A stretch of DNA of 64,000 bases from an uncultured Prevotella sp. (GCA_900315635.1 OMZV01000002.1:186001-250000), one strand, 5' to 3'; positions 14,355-23,271 are shown, numbered from the stretch's first letter. The notes: generated by a model from the sequence alone, not told the origin. Translations and numbers: made by a program.

Positions 14355-14882
14355 TTACTTGGCGAGAATCCATGCGTCACCCTTCGGGTTGAACTGAGTT
14401 CCACGGATGGCGTTGCGGCTGCTTGCTGCCTCACTCTTTGTGTCGGCGGTAGCAGAGATGACACGGTATGTTGTTGTGCCTGCGATGTCGGCAGAAGCAA
14501 TCGATGCCTTGTAACCGGCACGCTGCAGACGGGCAAGCAGGTCGTCGGCATTAGCCTTGATAGAGAATGAGCCGATAACAACGCTGTAAGCCTTCAGAGC
14601 CTCACCGCTCTCATAGTTGACGTTCTCGTGGCGGACGGCGATGTTGTCATTATTGTCGACAACAGCTGTCTGGTCGGCTGACTTCTTCTCCAGCGGAGTA
14701 ACTACAGGAACATCAGTGTCGGTAGTAGTTGTTTCAGTATTGTTGTTGTTATTGTTGGCGAGTGCGGCATCCTGAGCCTGGGCCTTGTCATAAGCCTTGC
14801 GATAAGCACTTTCACTTGATTTGCAACTTGTGAAGGCAAGGGCAACACACATTGCCGCGCCTAAAACCATAATTTTCTTCAT
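14355..14882 (-). CDS. SPOR-domain lipoprotein
   Basis: 175 residues. Lipobox FTSC (C20) after a hydrophobic signal. A low-complexity Asn/Thr linker (NNNNNTETTTTDTD) leads to a C-terminal SPOR domain (about 95-175: KAYSVVIGSFSIKANADDLL, RLQRAGYKA, YRVISA), which binds glycan strands lacking stem peptides at the septum. The protein probably tethers septal peptidoglycan to a membrane. It is first in a four-gene run with ruvX, def and the TPR gene. A weak -7 match TATCTTCG lies at 14942-14935. Confidence 0.9.
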   Translation of the reverse strand: MKKIMVLGAAMCVALAFTSCKSSESAYRKAYDKAQAQDAALANNNNNNTETTTTDTDVPVVTPLEKKSADQTAVVDNNDNIAVRHENVNYESGEALKAYSVVIGSFSIKANADDLLARLQRAGYKASIASADIAGTTTYRVISATADTKSEAASSRNAIRGTQFNPKGDAWILAK

Positions 14883-15035
14883 AACTTAGTGTACAATTAT
14901 TTAATGGTATATTTCCAATCGATATAATTTTTTGCGAAGATACAAAAATATGGGCTAATAAAGGAGTAATTGCTGCATAAAGTTTGTTAAATAAATGTTT
15001 TACATCTTTTTTAACATAAAATAGACGGCTAATGA

Positions 15036-15066
15036 TTGCAGATGCAGAAAAGATTATCTAAATTTG
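15036..15066 (+). promoter_or_regulatory. Promoter of the YtxH/holin-like operon
   Basis: TTG at 15036-15038, 20-bp spacer, TAAATTTG at 15059-15066. It fixes the start of the first gene at ATG 15096, because the in-frame upstream start at 15036 lies inside the promoter. Confidence 0.6.
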
Positions 15067-15095
15067 CGTTTGGAAACTTTAAAAATATAACGATT

Positions 15096-15311
15096 ATGAA
15101 AACATTAGGTTACATTGGCGCATTCCTCGGTGGTGCTATCGCCGGAGCTGCACTTGGTTTGCTTTTGGCTCCTGAGAAGGGTGCTGACACACGTACAAAG
15201 ATTTCTGACGCTGTCGATGATTTCTGCAAGAAGCACGACTTGAAGCTTTCCCGTAAGGAAATGGACGAGTTCGTTGACGACATTAAGGATTCTGCCGAGG
15301 CAGCTGAATAA
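15096..15311 (+). CDS. YtxH-domain membrane protein
   Basis: 71 residues. One glycine-rich hydrophobic segment (LGYIGAFLGGAIAGAALGLL, about 4-23) then APEKGADTRTKI, the YtxH signature, and an amphipathic acidic helix. Such proteins are small envelope- or stress-associated membrane proteins of unclear mechanism. It is the first of three adjacent genes (this one, a holin-like membrane protein and an 87-residue protein), an arrangement reminiscent of yqjD-yqjE-yqjK in E. coli. Confidence 0.88.
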   Translation: MKTLGYIGAFLGGAIAGAALGLLLAPEKGADTRTKISDAVDDFCKKHDLKLSRKEMDEFVDDIKDSAEAAE

Positions 15312-15320
15312 TTCCAAGGC

Positions 15321-15674
15321 ATGTTCTCCAACGACAATAATGTTGAGACCATAGCACAGCTTGTTGAGGTGCTAAAACATTACATCGGGCTTCAGTCAGA
15401 GTATGTGAAGCTCGATGTAATAGAGAAGGTGGTGCGGCTCATTACGGTCATTACCGTAGTGGCGGTGTTCTGCCTTTTATTGGCTATTGCCCTTATTTAT
15501 TTCTCATTCTCGGTAGCTTATTTCATAGCTCCCCTCATCCATTCACTGGCTGGTGCCTTTGCTATTGTGGGCGGGTTCTATGTCTTGCTGCTCTTTGTGT
15601 TTATCATCTTCCGCCACAGACTTGTTGAGCGTCCGCTTGTGAAGTTTCTGGCCGGATTGTTAATGTCGAAATAA
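15321..15674 (+). CDS. Holin-3-6-like inner membrane protein (YqjE-like)
   Basis: 117 residues. An N-terminal amphipathic helix (VETIAQLVEVLKHYIGLQSEYVKLDV) is followed by two long hydrophobic segments (about 42-68 and 72-97) and a basic tail. The layout fits the YqjE/phage-holin-3-6 family, which is chromosomal and not phage-derived in such contexts. It starts 9 nt after the YtxH gene. Confidence 0.8.
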   Translation: MFSNDNNVETIAQLVEVLKHYIGLQSEYVKLDVIEKVVRLITVITVVAVFCLLLAIALIYFSFSVAYFIAPLIHSLAGAFAIVGGFYVLLLFVFIIFRHRLVERPLVKFLAGLLMSK

Positions 15675-15676
15675 TC

Positions 15677-15940
15677 ATGCCGGAAAATCAAGAGATAAAA
15701 GAGACTCCAGTTTACCATACACTCGACGAGATACGTCTGCGCAAAGCCCAACTGCTCACCGACATAACCAAGGACAGCGGTCAGGTCAGAAAGTTGTGGG
15801 ACCGTCTCTTCCATAAAGGCGGCAGTGGCAAGAAGACCCCGAGCAAGTGTTTCTCGGGTTGGATGTCGACGGGGGCAAGTGTTGCCGATGCTGTCATACT
15901 CGGTTGGAAACTCTACCGAAAGTTCAAGCTAAAGAGATAG
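15677..15940 (+). CDS. Small conserved protein, third gene of the YtxH operon
   Basis: 87 residues, starting 2 nt after the previous stop. N-terminal charged helix (LDEIRLRKAQLLTDITKDSG), a basic middle (KLWDRLFHKGGSGKKTPSK), then a mildly hydrophobic stretch SGWMSTGASVADAVILGWKLY and basic end. By position it matches YqjK-type partners, but no family motif was recognised. Confidence 0.7.
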   Translation: MPENQEIKETPVYHTLDEIRLRKAQLLTDITKDSGQVRKLWDRLFHKGGSGKKTPSKCFSGWMSTGASVADAVILGWKLYRKFKLKR

Positions 15941-15968
15941 TTTCCCTTCTAATTGATAAAAACTAATT

Positions 15969-16652
15969 TTGAGACATAAGTTAATATTTTCTTTATTGTT
16001 TTGTGTGCCGGCTATGGTGGGTTATGCCCAGACTCCTGAGGTTCACTATCGTTCAACGGCTCACTACCGCCACCGTGTCACACTTTTCCATCATCTTCCT
16101 ATGATAACATCCGACAATATTGTAATGCTCGGCAATAGCCTTACTGAGTTCGGAGGCAAATGGAACAAACGGATTCCTACAGCCAGCGGGCTTATTGTCA
16201 ATCGAGGAATTATGGGCGATGATGCCAATGGTATGCTCCATCGCCTCAATGAGATTACATCTGCCAAACCAAAGAAAATATTCGTCGGCTGTGGTATCAA
16301 TGATGTCAGCCACGGCATTTCCAATGACTCTGTTGCCCGGCTTGTGGAGCGCCTGCTTGCCGAGATTCGCCGCCAGAGTCCTAATTCTCAAGTCTATTAT
16401 TTCAGTCTCCTGCCTATCAATGAGAGTTTCAACAGATGGAAGACTCTCAAGGGTCGTACCGACGACGTTCCCCTTATCAATGCCAAGTTGCAGGCTTGGT
16501 GCAATTCCCATGAAGTAACTTATATCGATGTCTTCTCGCATCTGACAGAACCCGACAGCAATGTCCTCCGCCGTGAGTATTCCGTTGACGGACTTCACCT
16601 CACCGAGGCTGGATATTCTGTCTGGTCGGATGTCATAAAGCAATACTTCTAG
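15969..16652 (+). CDS. SGNH/GDSL-type hydrolase, exported
   Basis: 227 residues from a TTG start (15969), the only start giving the complete signal peptide (cleavage likely after GYAQ). Block I MLGNSLTE has S57; block III GCGINDV has N111; block V DGLHLTEAGY has D207 and H210. The family contains esterases and acetylhydrolases, including sialic acid O-acetylesterases. The probable substrate is an acetylated glycan in the periplasm, but nothing in the neighbourhood fixes it. Confidence 0.88.
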   Translation: MRHKLIFSLLFCVPAMVGYAQTPEVHYRSTAHYRHRVTLFHHLPMITSDNIVMLGNSLTEFGGKWNKRIPTASGLIVNRGIMGDDANGMLHRLNEITSAKPKKIFVGCGINDVSHGISNDSVARLVERLLAEIRRQSPNSQVYYFSLLPINESFNRWKTLKGRTDDVPLINAKLQAWCNSHEVTYIDVFSHLTEPDSNVLRREYSVDGLHLTEAGYSVWSDVIKQYF

Positions 16653-16676
16653 TCAACAAATCAACATTCAAGTCTT

Positions 16677-17183
16677 ATGCTAAACCGCGTCATTACTGAG
16701 GAGAAAGCCTTGAAGAAGCTCTCGGCACTTTGTGCTAAGGGTGAGCATTCCACGGGTGAAGCTGACACGAAGATGAGGCAATGGGGACTCGAAGCCCATG
16801 CCCGTGCCCGTGTCATAGCCAAGCTTGTCAATGCAAAATTCATTGATGACCGCCGGTTTGCTACATTCTTCATCCATGACAAGATAAAGTTCAACCACTG
16901 GGGACGCCGTAAGATAGAAGTTTCCCTTCGGCAGAAGGGCGTTGACAGCCAGATTATTGCCGAAGCTCTTGATGAAGTCCCCGACAGCGAGTACCTTGAG
17001 ATTCTCCGTCCGATGATTAAGTCAAAGATTGAAACAACCAAAGCAGCCACCGACTACGAGCGTGCCATGAAGACCATCAAGTGGGCGGCAGGTCGTGGAT
17101 TCTCTTTGGAACTTATCCGCCAGTGCATTGACAGTGCCGACGAATATAATGACGCCGAAGCCGATGAGTACCCAGAGGATTAG
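16677..17183 (+). CDS. recX: RecX family regulatory protein
   Basis: 168 residues. It would restrain RecA filament extension. Typical features are repeated three-helix motifs, here ALKKLSALCAKGEHS, RARVIAKLVNAKFIDDRRFA and IKFNHWGRRKIEVSLRQKGV. recA is not adjacent, as is common in Bacteroidota. The next gene begins inside its last codons (20-nt overlap), implying translational coupling with comF. Confidence 0.9.
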   Translation: MLNRVITEEKALKKLSALCAKGEHSTGEADTKMRQWGLEAHARARVIAKLVNAKFIDDRRFATFFIHDKIKFNHWGRRKIEVSLRQKGVDSQIIAEALDEVPDSEYLEILRPMIKSKIETTKAATDYERAMKTIKWAAGRGFSLELIRQCIDSADEYNDAEADEYPED

Positions 17184-17874
17184 CTTCTTGTCCCGCATCC
17201 TTAACACGCTGGTGCCTCCCCGTTGTGCCATCTGTGGCAGGCGGCTGACCGTCGGCGAGAAAGTCATCTGTGGCAGATGTAACCTTCGGCTCCCCCGAAC
17301 CTACTATGAGAAGAACCCTTACGACAATCCAATGTGCAAACTCTTCTGGGGCAGGTTCCATGTCGAGAAGTGCTCAGCCCTTTTCTTCTATTATCCCCAC
17401 ACCAAAAGCACGAACGTCATCAAGCAAATGAAATACTACAACCATCCCGAGTATGGTTTTCAACTGGGCGTTTTGATTGCTACACAATTCATGACCGTCG
17501 GATTCTTCGATGGCATCACGGCTGTCATGCCCCTTCCTCTGGCAAGGAATCGTGAGCGGAAGCGAGGCTACAACCAGAGCCGTGAGATAGCCCGTGGCAT
17601 TTGCTCCATTGTCGGTTTGCCAATGATTGACAAGGCTGTCAGTCGTAGCAAATACCTCGACACACAGACACACAAGTCCCGCCAGGAACGTGCCGAGAAT
17701 GTCGAGCATGCTTTTTCGCTTGTCAATCCCGATGCCTTCCGTGGACAGCATGTCCTCATTATCGACGATGTAGCCACCACCGGAGCCACAATCACAGCTT
17801 GCGCACGGGAGATAGAGAAAGCAGGCGATGTAAAGATAAGTGTCGTCACTGCAGGTCTTGCAGGACAATCATAG
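17164..17874 (+). CDS. comF: ComF family phosphoribosyltransferase-like protein
   Basis: 236 residues from ATG 17164, which overlaps the recX end by 20 nt; an upstream start at 17095 would lie deep in recX. N-terminal zinc-ribbon cysteines CAIC and CGRC (C21, C24, C36, C39) precede a type I phosphoribosyltransferase domain with the PRPP loop VLIIDDVATTGAT near residue 200 and RNRERKRGYNQS. The family is linked to DNA uptake and processing after import; the exact reaction is not established. Confidence 0.92.
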   Translation: MSTQRISFLSRILNTLVPPRCAICGRRLTVGEKVICGRCNLRLPRTYYEKNPYDNPMCKLFWGRFHVEKCSALFFYYPHTKSTNVIKQMKYYNHPEYGFQLGVLIATQFMTVGFFDGITAVMPLPLARNRERKRGYNQSREIARGICSIVGLPMIDKAVSRSKYLDTQTHKSRQERAENVEHAFSLVNPDAFRGQHVLIIDDVATTGATITACAREIEKAGDVKISVVTAGLAGQS

Positions 17875-17917
17875 AGCAGGCGTTTGTCACTTTTTTCAAA
17901 ACTAGTTGGGCTTTTCC

Positions 17918-17948
17918 TTTGAAAAGTCGCTCTTTTACATTAACTTTG
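17918..17948 (+). promoter_or_regulatory. Promoter of pyk
   Basis: TTTG 17918-17921, 19-bp spacer, TAACTTTG 17941-17948; the ATG follows 27 bp later. The -33 box lies in the short palindrome CTTTTCCTTTGAAAAG. Confidence 0.82.
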
Positions 17949-17975
17949 CATACGAAACCTTAAGCAGGATAGATT

Positions 17976-19439
17976 ATGAAACAAACTAAGATTGTATGTT
18001 CCGTCAGCGATATGCGTTGTGACGAGGACTTCATCCGCAGTCTCTTCATTGCTGGAATGAATGTCGTCCGCATGAACACAGCCCACGCTACTCCTGAAGG
18101 CATACGCAAAATAATATGTAACACTCGAGCCGTTTCTCCTCACATCGGTATCCTTATTGATACTAAGGGGCCTGAAGTGCGCACAACTGGCACTCCTAAG
18201 CCGATTGAGTACAAGGCCGGCGATATGGTGAAGATATTCGGACGTCCGGAGATGGACACTTCGAAGGACATTGTCAACGTCAGCTATCCCGACATAACAA
18301 AGGATGTCAAGGAAGGCGACGACATGCTTTTCGACGATGGAGCCATAGATATGAAGGTCGTCGAGAACACCGGTCCAATGCTTGTCGCAGAAGTGCAGAA
18401 TGACGGAGTACTGGGTTCTCACAAGAGTGTCAACGTTCCGGGTGAGCACATCGACCTCCCGGCTCTCACCGAGAAGGACAAGCGCAACATCAAGCTCGCC
18501 ATTGACGAGGACATCGATTTTATAGCCCATTCATTTGTCCGCTCAGCCGCCGACGTTATGGCTGTCCAGAAGATTCTCGACGAGCACCATTCCGACATCA
18601 AGATTATATCGAAGATTGAGAATCAGGAAGGTGTCGACAACATCGATGAGATTATTGATGCCTCATACGGAATCATGGTTGCCCGTGGTGACCTTGGTAT
18701 CGAAGTGCCTATTGAGCGTATACCGGGCATTCAGCGCATGATTATAAATAAATGCATCAAGAAGAAGAAACCGGTAATCGTCGCCACCCAGATGCTCCAC
18801 ACGATGATAGAGAATCCGCGTCCGACACGTGCCGAGGTGACCGATATTGCCAATGCAATCTACAGCCATACCGATGCTCTCATGCTGTCGGGCGAGACAG
18901 CCAGCGGTAAGTATCCACTCGAGGCTGTGCAGACTATGGCTAGAATTGCCGAGCAGGCTGAGGCTGACGTCCATTCGACTTACTCTGAGCAACAGGCTGT
19001 GTTCAATCTCTTCGGACATAATCCTGACCAGCGTGAGTTCCTTACCAAGGCTGCCATCGAGGCTACTGAGGAGATTGGCGTTAAGGGAATAATCACCGAT
19101 TCGGCTACAGGACAGACTGCCCGCAACCTCGCCGCTTACCGTGGTCCAAACCCAGTGCTTGCCATCTGCTATAACGAAAAGCTCCAGCGTTGGCTCAACT
19201 TGTCATACGGTATCATTCCTGTGTATCAGAAGAATCATGTCTCTACCGAGTATCTGTTTACAGCTGCCGTGAGAATGCTCCGTCAGAAGGGCTTCATCAA
19301 GAATGACGATAAGATTGCTTACCTCTCCGGTTCGTTCTCTCATGGAACATCTTTCCTTGAGATTAACAATGTCAAGGACATCTTCGACCAAAAGTATCAG
19401 TTCCATTTGCCCGACATTGAGCCGGAGCCAAAGAAGTAA
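17976..19439 (+). CDS. pyk: Pyruvate kinase
   Basis: 487 residues. It converts phosphoenolpyruvate and ADP to pyruvate and ATP in glycolysis. Visible are the N-terminal KQTKIVCSVSD, GMNVVRMNTAHA, DTKGPEVRT, the catalytic KIENQEGVDNIDEII near residue 212, the metal-binding GDLGIEVP near 237, and SGETASGKYP. The C-terminal regulatory domain is present. It has its own promoter and a strong terminator, so it is monocistronic. Confidence 0.97.
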   Translation: MKQTKIVCSVSDMRCDEDFIRSLFIAGMNVVRMNTAHATPEGIRKIICNTRAVSPHIGILIDTKGPEVRTTGTPKPIEYKAGDMVKIFGRPEMDTSKDIVNVSYPDITKDVKEGDDMLFDDGAIDMKVVENTGPMLVAEVQNDGVLGSHKSVNVPGEHIDLPALTEKDKRNIKLAIDEDIDFIAHSFVRSAADVMAVQKILDEHHSDIKIISKIENQEGVDNIDEIIDASYGIMVARGDLGIEVPIERIPGIQRMIINKCIKKKKPVIVATQMLHTMIENPRPTRAEVTDIANAIYSHTDALMLSGETASGKYPLEAVQTMARIAEQAEADVHSTYSEQQAVFNLFGHNPDQREFLTKAAIEATEEIGVKGIITDSATGQTARNLAAYRGPNPVLAICYNEKLQRWLNLSYGIIPVYQKNHVSTEYLFTAAVRMLRQKGFIKNDDKIAYLSGSFSHGTSFLEINNVKDIFDQKYQFHLPDIEPEPKK

Positions 19440-19459
19440 GACATAGCTGATTATAATGC

Positions 19460-19496
19460 AAAAGGCACCGTCCCACAATTCAGGACGGTGCCTTTT
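19460..19496 (+). terminator. Intrinsic terminator of pyk
   Basis: 14-bp perfect stem AAAAGGCACCGTCC / GGACGGTGCCTTTT (19460-19473, 19483-19496) with a 9-nt loop. Confidence 0.92.
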
Positions 19497-19499
19497 GTG

Positions 19500-19609
19500 T
19501 TGTAAAAGATACCGTTTTACAATAGAAAATAATTTATTTTTATTTAGGAATAAATTAAAAACAATCTATTATTAATTTATTTTTATTTCTGAAACGGAGT
19601 CTTTTACAA
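19500..19609. repeat. 110-bp AT-rich inverted-repeat element between terminators
   Basis: Arms TTGTAAAAGATACCGTTT (19500-19517) and AAACGGAGTCTTTTACAA (19592-19609) match at 16 of 18 positions when inverted. The interior is almost pure A/T with a direct repeat of AATTTATTTTTATTT. It sits exactly between the pyk and rpiB terminators. The end motif TTGTAAAAGAnnCC recurs near 4490 and 51068. Confidence 0.7.
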
Positions 19610-19652
19610 CGCAAAAAGGGCTTGTTCACATTGTGAGCAAGCCCTTTTTGCG
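19610..19652 (-). terminator. Intrinsic terminator of tkt-rpiB
   Basis: CGCAAAAAGGGCTTG paired with CAAGCCCTTTTTGCG (inner pairing continues through TCACA/TGTGA), 14 nt beyond the rpiB stop. Confidence 0.9.
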
Positions 19653-19665
19653 ATATAGAGAGATG

Positions 19666-20136
19666 TTAAGCGTTTTGTTTCTTCGATTCATTCCATGCAT
19701 CAACAGGAATCTTTGCGACCCTGCGGGCATGACGTCCGCCCTCAAATGTGGCTGTGAAGAACTTGTCGAGTATTGCCTCGGCTTCCTTATTGCTGATGAA
19801 ACGACCTGGCAGGACGACGACGTTGGCGTCATTGTGCTGGCGGATAAGCTCGGCAATGTCCTTGTTCCAAGCCAGTCCGGCACGAACACCCTGATGCTTG
19901 TTCAGCGTGATTGCCATGCCTTCGCCACTGCCGCAGATGCCAATTCCAGGGTAAACCTCACCGCTCTCAATGGCTTCAGCCAGTGGATGGGCGAAGTCAG
20001 GATAGTCACAACTGATGTCACTGTAAGTACCGAAGTCCTTAAATTCATAGTTGTGCTTCTTGAGATACTCAATCACAAATTGCTTCAAAGGAAATCCGGC
20101 GTGATCGCTGGCAAGTCCAACTGTTTTTACTTCCAT
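19666..20136 (-). CDS. rpiB: Ribose-5-phosphate isomerase B
   Basis: 156 residues. It interconverts ribose 5-phosphate and ribulose 5-phosphate. Family marks: N-terminal GLASDHAGFPLK, GICGSGEGMAITLNK with the catalytic-loop Cys, and the R-x-R motif GRFISNKEA region near the C-terminus. It is co-directional with and 117 bp downstream of tkt, giving a two-gene pentose phosphate operon that ends in a strong terminator. Confidence 0.96.
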   Translation of the reverse strand: MEVKTVGLASDHAGFPLKQFVIEYLKKHNYEFKDFGTYSDISCDYPDFAHPLAEAIESGEVYPGIGICGSGEGMAITLNKHQGVRAGLAWNKDIAELIRQHNDANVVVLPGRFISNKEAEAILDKFFTATFEGGRHARRVAKIPVDAWNESKKQNA

Positions 20137-20200
20137 GATCTATAAGTTTTAGTTTAGACTATTGTTTACTTTTGAGTTTTCTATTTCATCTTTATTACAA

Positions 20201-20235
20201 CTGTGGGGGACGCGCACAATGTGACGCCCCTACAG
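20201..20235. repeat. Hairpin-forming CTGTAGGGGCG-type repeat
   Basis: CTGTGGGGGACGCGCAC-AAT-GTGACGCCCCTACAG in the tkt-rpiB spacer. The arms pair imperfectly. It has the form of the dispersed GTAGGGGCG palindromes common in bacterial spacers; only this copy is in the window. Confidence 0.55.
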
Positions 20236-20253
20236 TGGATGAATCGGATATGC

Positions 20254-22278
20254 TTACTTTCCGAGGAAATCTTTAACTTGCTTGTAGACATTCTCGGCTG
20301 TGAAACCAAGCTTCTCGTCGAGCACCTTGTAAGGAGCACTGAATCCGAAGCTCTTCATTCCGAAGATGCGGCTGTTAGGACCGATGCCAACAAGACCCTC
20401 GAGGGTTACAGGCAGACCGGCTGTCATACCGAATATCTTGCTGCCTGTAGGCAGTACGCTTTCCTGATATTCCTTCGACTGACGGCGGAAGAGTCCCTCA
20501 GAAGGAGCACTTACTACACGGCAACGTACACCGTCCTTCTCGAGGAGTTCCTTACCGGCTTCTAGTGTGCTAACCTCAGAACCGCTGGCGAGCAGAATGA
20601 CATCGAACGGATCGTCACTGCCTGCTACAACGTAAGCACCCTTGCGAGCCTGCTCATAGTCGTTGCCTGCAGGGAGCTCGGCGATATTTTGACGTGAGAA
20701 GATAAGTGCTGTAGGAGTCTCCATGTTCTCCATTGCCATAGCCCAGCAGACTGTTGTCTCCTCAGCATCGGCAGGACGGAATACACGCAGGCTGTCCTGA
20801 CCCTTGTGGTTCTGGAGCTTTTCGAGCAGACGGATCTGTGCCTCCTGCTCAACAGGCTCGTGGGTAGGACCATCCTCGCCGACACGGAATGCATCGTGAG
20901 TCCAGATGAACTTGACCGGTGTACCCATCAGGGCAGCAAGACGAACGGCAGGCTTCATGTAGTCGGAGAATACAAAGAATGTTCCCATAGCTGCGATAAC
21001 ACCGCCATGAAGCATCATACCGATGCACATGTCAGCCATTGTCAGCTCGCTGACACCAGCCTGGAAGAATGCTCCGGAGAAGTCACCGCGAACGAGCGAA
21101 TGGGTTTGCTTTAGGAATCCATCGGTCTTGTCACTGTTCGACAGGTCGGCTGAAGCGCAAACCATGTTAGGAACCTGCTTTGCGAGTTCGGCAAGGCAGG
21201 CAGAAGAAGCGTTACGTGTGGCAGAGCCCGGCTTCTGGACAACCTTTGTCCAGTCGACCTTTGGAGCCTTGCCTGAGAACCACTCCTTCATCTCGGCAGC
21301 CTTCTCAGGATTCTCCTCAGCCCACTTCTTCTCCTCGGCATGACGCTCAGCAACAATCTTGCGGAGCTCAGCCTGACGGTCGGCATAGAGCTTCTTTACC
21401 TCAGGGAATATCTCGAACGGATCGTCAGGGTTGCCGCCGAGATGCTTAACGGTATTGATGTAAGCGCCGTCGCCGAGTGGTGCGCCGTGAGTCTTGATAT
21501 TGTGCTCATAGCTTGTACCATCAGCTTTCAGGGCACCCTTACCCATCATTGTGTGACCGATAATGATTGTCGGACGCTCGGTTTCTTTCTGAGCGGCATC
21601 GAGAGCCTTGCGAATCTCGTCGACGTCATTACCGTTTATCTTGATTACGTTCCAGCCCCAAGCCTTGTACTTGGCACCGGTGTCCTCACTCATGACAACG
21701 CCGCACTCGGTAGAGAGCTGGATGTCGTTAGAGTCATAGAACATTATAAGGTTGTTGAGTCCGAGGTTTCCGGCTATACGACCAACGCCCTGGCTAATCT
21801 CTTCCTCAATGCCGCCATCAGAGATGTAAGCGTAGATCTTGTGCTGCATGACGGTCTTGCCGAGACGAGCCTCAAGGAACTTCTCAGCAACGGCAGCACC
21901 AGCTGCGATGGCATGACCCTGTCCCAGAGGACCGCTGGAGTTCTCGATGCCACGCTGTACATTCAACTCTGGGTGACCCGGAGTAGGAGAGCCCCACTGG
22001 CGGAACTGTTTGAGCTCGTCGAGGGTGAACTTTCCGCTGAGGCACAGTGCTGAATAGAGCATCGGTGACATGTGACCCGGGTCGAGGAAGAAACGGTCGC
22101 GGCCAGCCCATGTTGGCTCGTCAGGATCGTAAACTAAATATTCTGAGAATAAGACGTTAATGAAGTCAGCGCCGCCCATAGCGCCACCAGGGTGTCCGGA
22201 ATTAGCTTTTTCTACCATTGAGACAGCCAGAATTCTGATATTGTCGGCTGCCTTCTGCATGATGGAGTTATCGTTCAT
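20254..22278 (-). CDS. tkt: Transketolase
   Basis: 674 residues. A thiamine diphosphate enzyme that transfers two-carbon units in the non-oxidative pentose phosphate pathway. Marks include ANSGHPGGAMGGAD at the N-terminus, the pyrophosphate region ISDGGIEEEISQGV with YDSNDIQLS, HDAFRVGEDGPTHEPVEQ, and a C-terminal domain with ASGSEVSTLEAG. Length and motif order are normal for the full-length enzyme. It has its own consensus promoter and leads rpiB. Confidence 0.97.
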   Translation of the reverse strand: MNDNSIMQKAADNIRILAVSMVEKANSGHPGGAMGGADFINVLFSEYLVYDPDEPTWAGRDRFFLDPGHMSPMLYSALCLSGKFTLDELKQFRQWGSPTPGHPELNVQRGIENSSGPLGQGHAIAAGAAVAEKFLEARLGKTVMQHKIYAYISDGGIEEEISQGVGRIAGNLGLNNLIMFYDSNDIQLSTECGVVMSEDTGAKYKAWGWNVIKINGNDVDEIRKALDAAQKETERPTIIIGHTMMGKGALKADGTSYEHNIKTHGAPLGDGAYINTVKHLGGNPDDPFEIFPEVKKLYADRQAELRKIVAERHAEEKKWAEENPEKAAEMKEWFSGKAPKVDWTKVVQKPGSATRNASSACLAELAKQVPNMVCASADLSNSDKTDGFLKQTHSLVRGDFSGAFFQAGVSELTMADMCIGMMLHGGVIAAMGTFFVFSDYMKPAVRLAALMGTPVKFIWTHDAFRVGEDGPTHEPVEQEAQIRLLEKLQNHKGQDSLRVFRPADAEETTVCWAMAMENMETPTALIFSRQNIAELPAGNDYEQARKGAYVVAGSDDPFDVILLASGSEVSTLEAGKELLEKDGVRCRVVSAPSEGLFRRQSKEYQESVLPTGSKIFGMTAGLPVTLEGLVGIGPNSRIFGMKSFGFSAPYKVLDEKLGFTAENVYKQVKDFLGK

Positions 22279-22318
22279 AAGTTTGATATATGTTTTTGTT
22301 TTGTTGATAATTTATGTG

Positions 22319-22349
22319 CAAATATACTACTTTTTCCATTGAACTCAAA
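22319..22349 (-). promoter_or_regulatory. Promoter of tkt-rpiB
   Basis: Minus strand TTTG (22349-22346), 19-bp spacer, TATATTTG (22326-22319), about 40 bp before the tkt ATG. Confidence 0.82.
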
Positions 22350-22449
22350 GTGGAAGCCCATTTATTTTGTCTCAAAATCGTTCGTTGTTAATTTTTCCGC
22401 CTTTGCAAACAATTATTCCACCATATAACCTTAAACTTATGTTAATCCC

Positions 22450-22480
22450 TTGGTTTTATTCTTTATTATAGTTAACTTTG
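22450..22480 (+). promoter_or_regulatory. Promoter of kdsA-kdsD-cls
   Basis: TTG 22450-22452, 20-bp spacer, TAACTTTG 22473-22480, 22 bp before the kdsA ATG; divergent from the tkt promoter. Confidence 0.68.
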
Positions 22481-22502
22481 CAACTCCTATAAATAATGAG
22501 AT

Positions 22503-23258
22503 ATGAAACCAGTATTCATAGCAGGACCATGTGTCATTGAGTCGGCAGAGTTGCTAGATACGGTGGCACGGGAGCTTGTGCGGCTCAACCGCAAATATGG
22601 AATCGACATAATATTCAAGTCATCATTCGACAAGGCAAACCGCACGTCAATCCATTCTTTCCGGGGACCGGGGCTTGAAAAGGGCTTGCAGATGCTAGCT
22701 GATGTCAAGTCGAAATACGGACTGCGATTGCTTACCGACATACATGAGAGCTGGCAGGCTGAGCCTGTTGGCGAGGTTGTTGATGTCATTCAGATTCCGG
22801 CTTTCCTTTGCCGTCAGACCGATTTGGTCGTTGCGGCGGCAAAGACGGGCAAGGTGGTGAACATTAAGAAGGCGCAGTTTCTTTCGGGACTAGACATGAA
22901 GTATCCTGTTGAAAAGGCGCGTGAGAGTGGGGCAAAGGACATTTGGCTTACGGAGCGTGGCAATTGCTTCGGCTATAACAACCTTGTAGTTGACTTCCGG
23001 AATATTCCCGATATGCTGAGCATTGTCCCGACGGTTATCATGGATTGCACCCATAGCGTTCAGCGCCCGAGTGCCGGCAATGGCAAGACCGTTGGCGACC
23101 GCAAGTATGTTCCGATAATGGCAAAGGCTGCTAAGGCTTTTGGAGCAACGGGCTATTTCTTCGAAGTTCATCCCGACCCTGACAAAGGACTTAGTGATGC
23201 AGCAAATATGCTGGAACTTGATAAGTTGGATGGTCTTATTGGGGATCTGGTGAAATAA
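22503..23258 (+). CDS. kdsA: 3-Deoxy-8-phosphooctulonate synthase (Kdo-8-P synthase), metal-dependent type
   Basis: 251 residues. It condenses arabinose 5-phosphate with phosphoenolpyruvate to Kdo 8-phosphate for the LPS inner core. Motifs are AGPCVIES (C10 at the place of the metal-binding Cys11 of the Aquifex enzyme), KSSFDKANRTS, TDIHESWQAEP, IPAFLCRQTDL, CTHSVQRP and EVHPDP. Presence of the cysteine marks the class II, metal-dependent form. It is followed by kdsD, which makes its substrate. Confidence 0.96.
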   Translation: MKPVFIAGPCVIESAELLDTVARELVRLNRKYGIDIIFKSSFDKANRTSIHSFRGPGLEKGLQMLADVKSKYGLRLLTDIHESWQAEPVGEVVDVIQIPAFLCRQTDLVVAAAKTGKVVNIKKAQFLSGLDMKYPVEKARESGAKDIWLTERGNCFGYNNLVVDFRNIPDMLSIVPTVIMDCTHSVQRPSAGNGKTVGDRKYVPIMAKAAKAFGATGYFFEVHPDPDKGLSDAANMLELDKLDGLIGDLVK

Positions 23259-23271
23259 ATTCAAATAATAT

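Noticed and set aside
15321..15674. Prophage holin
   Set aside because: Although holin-3-6-like, it lies in a YtxH three-gene envelope operon and no phage genes are near.
22350..22449. Riboswitch in the tkt/kdsA divergent spacer
   Set aside because: Too short and without a recognisable aptamer; it is explained by two promoters.
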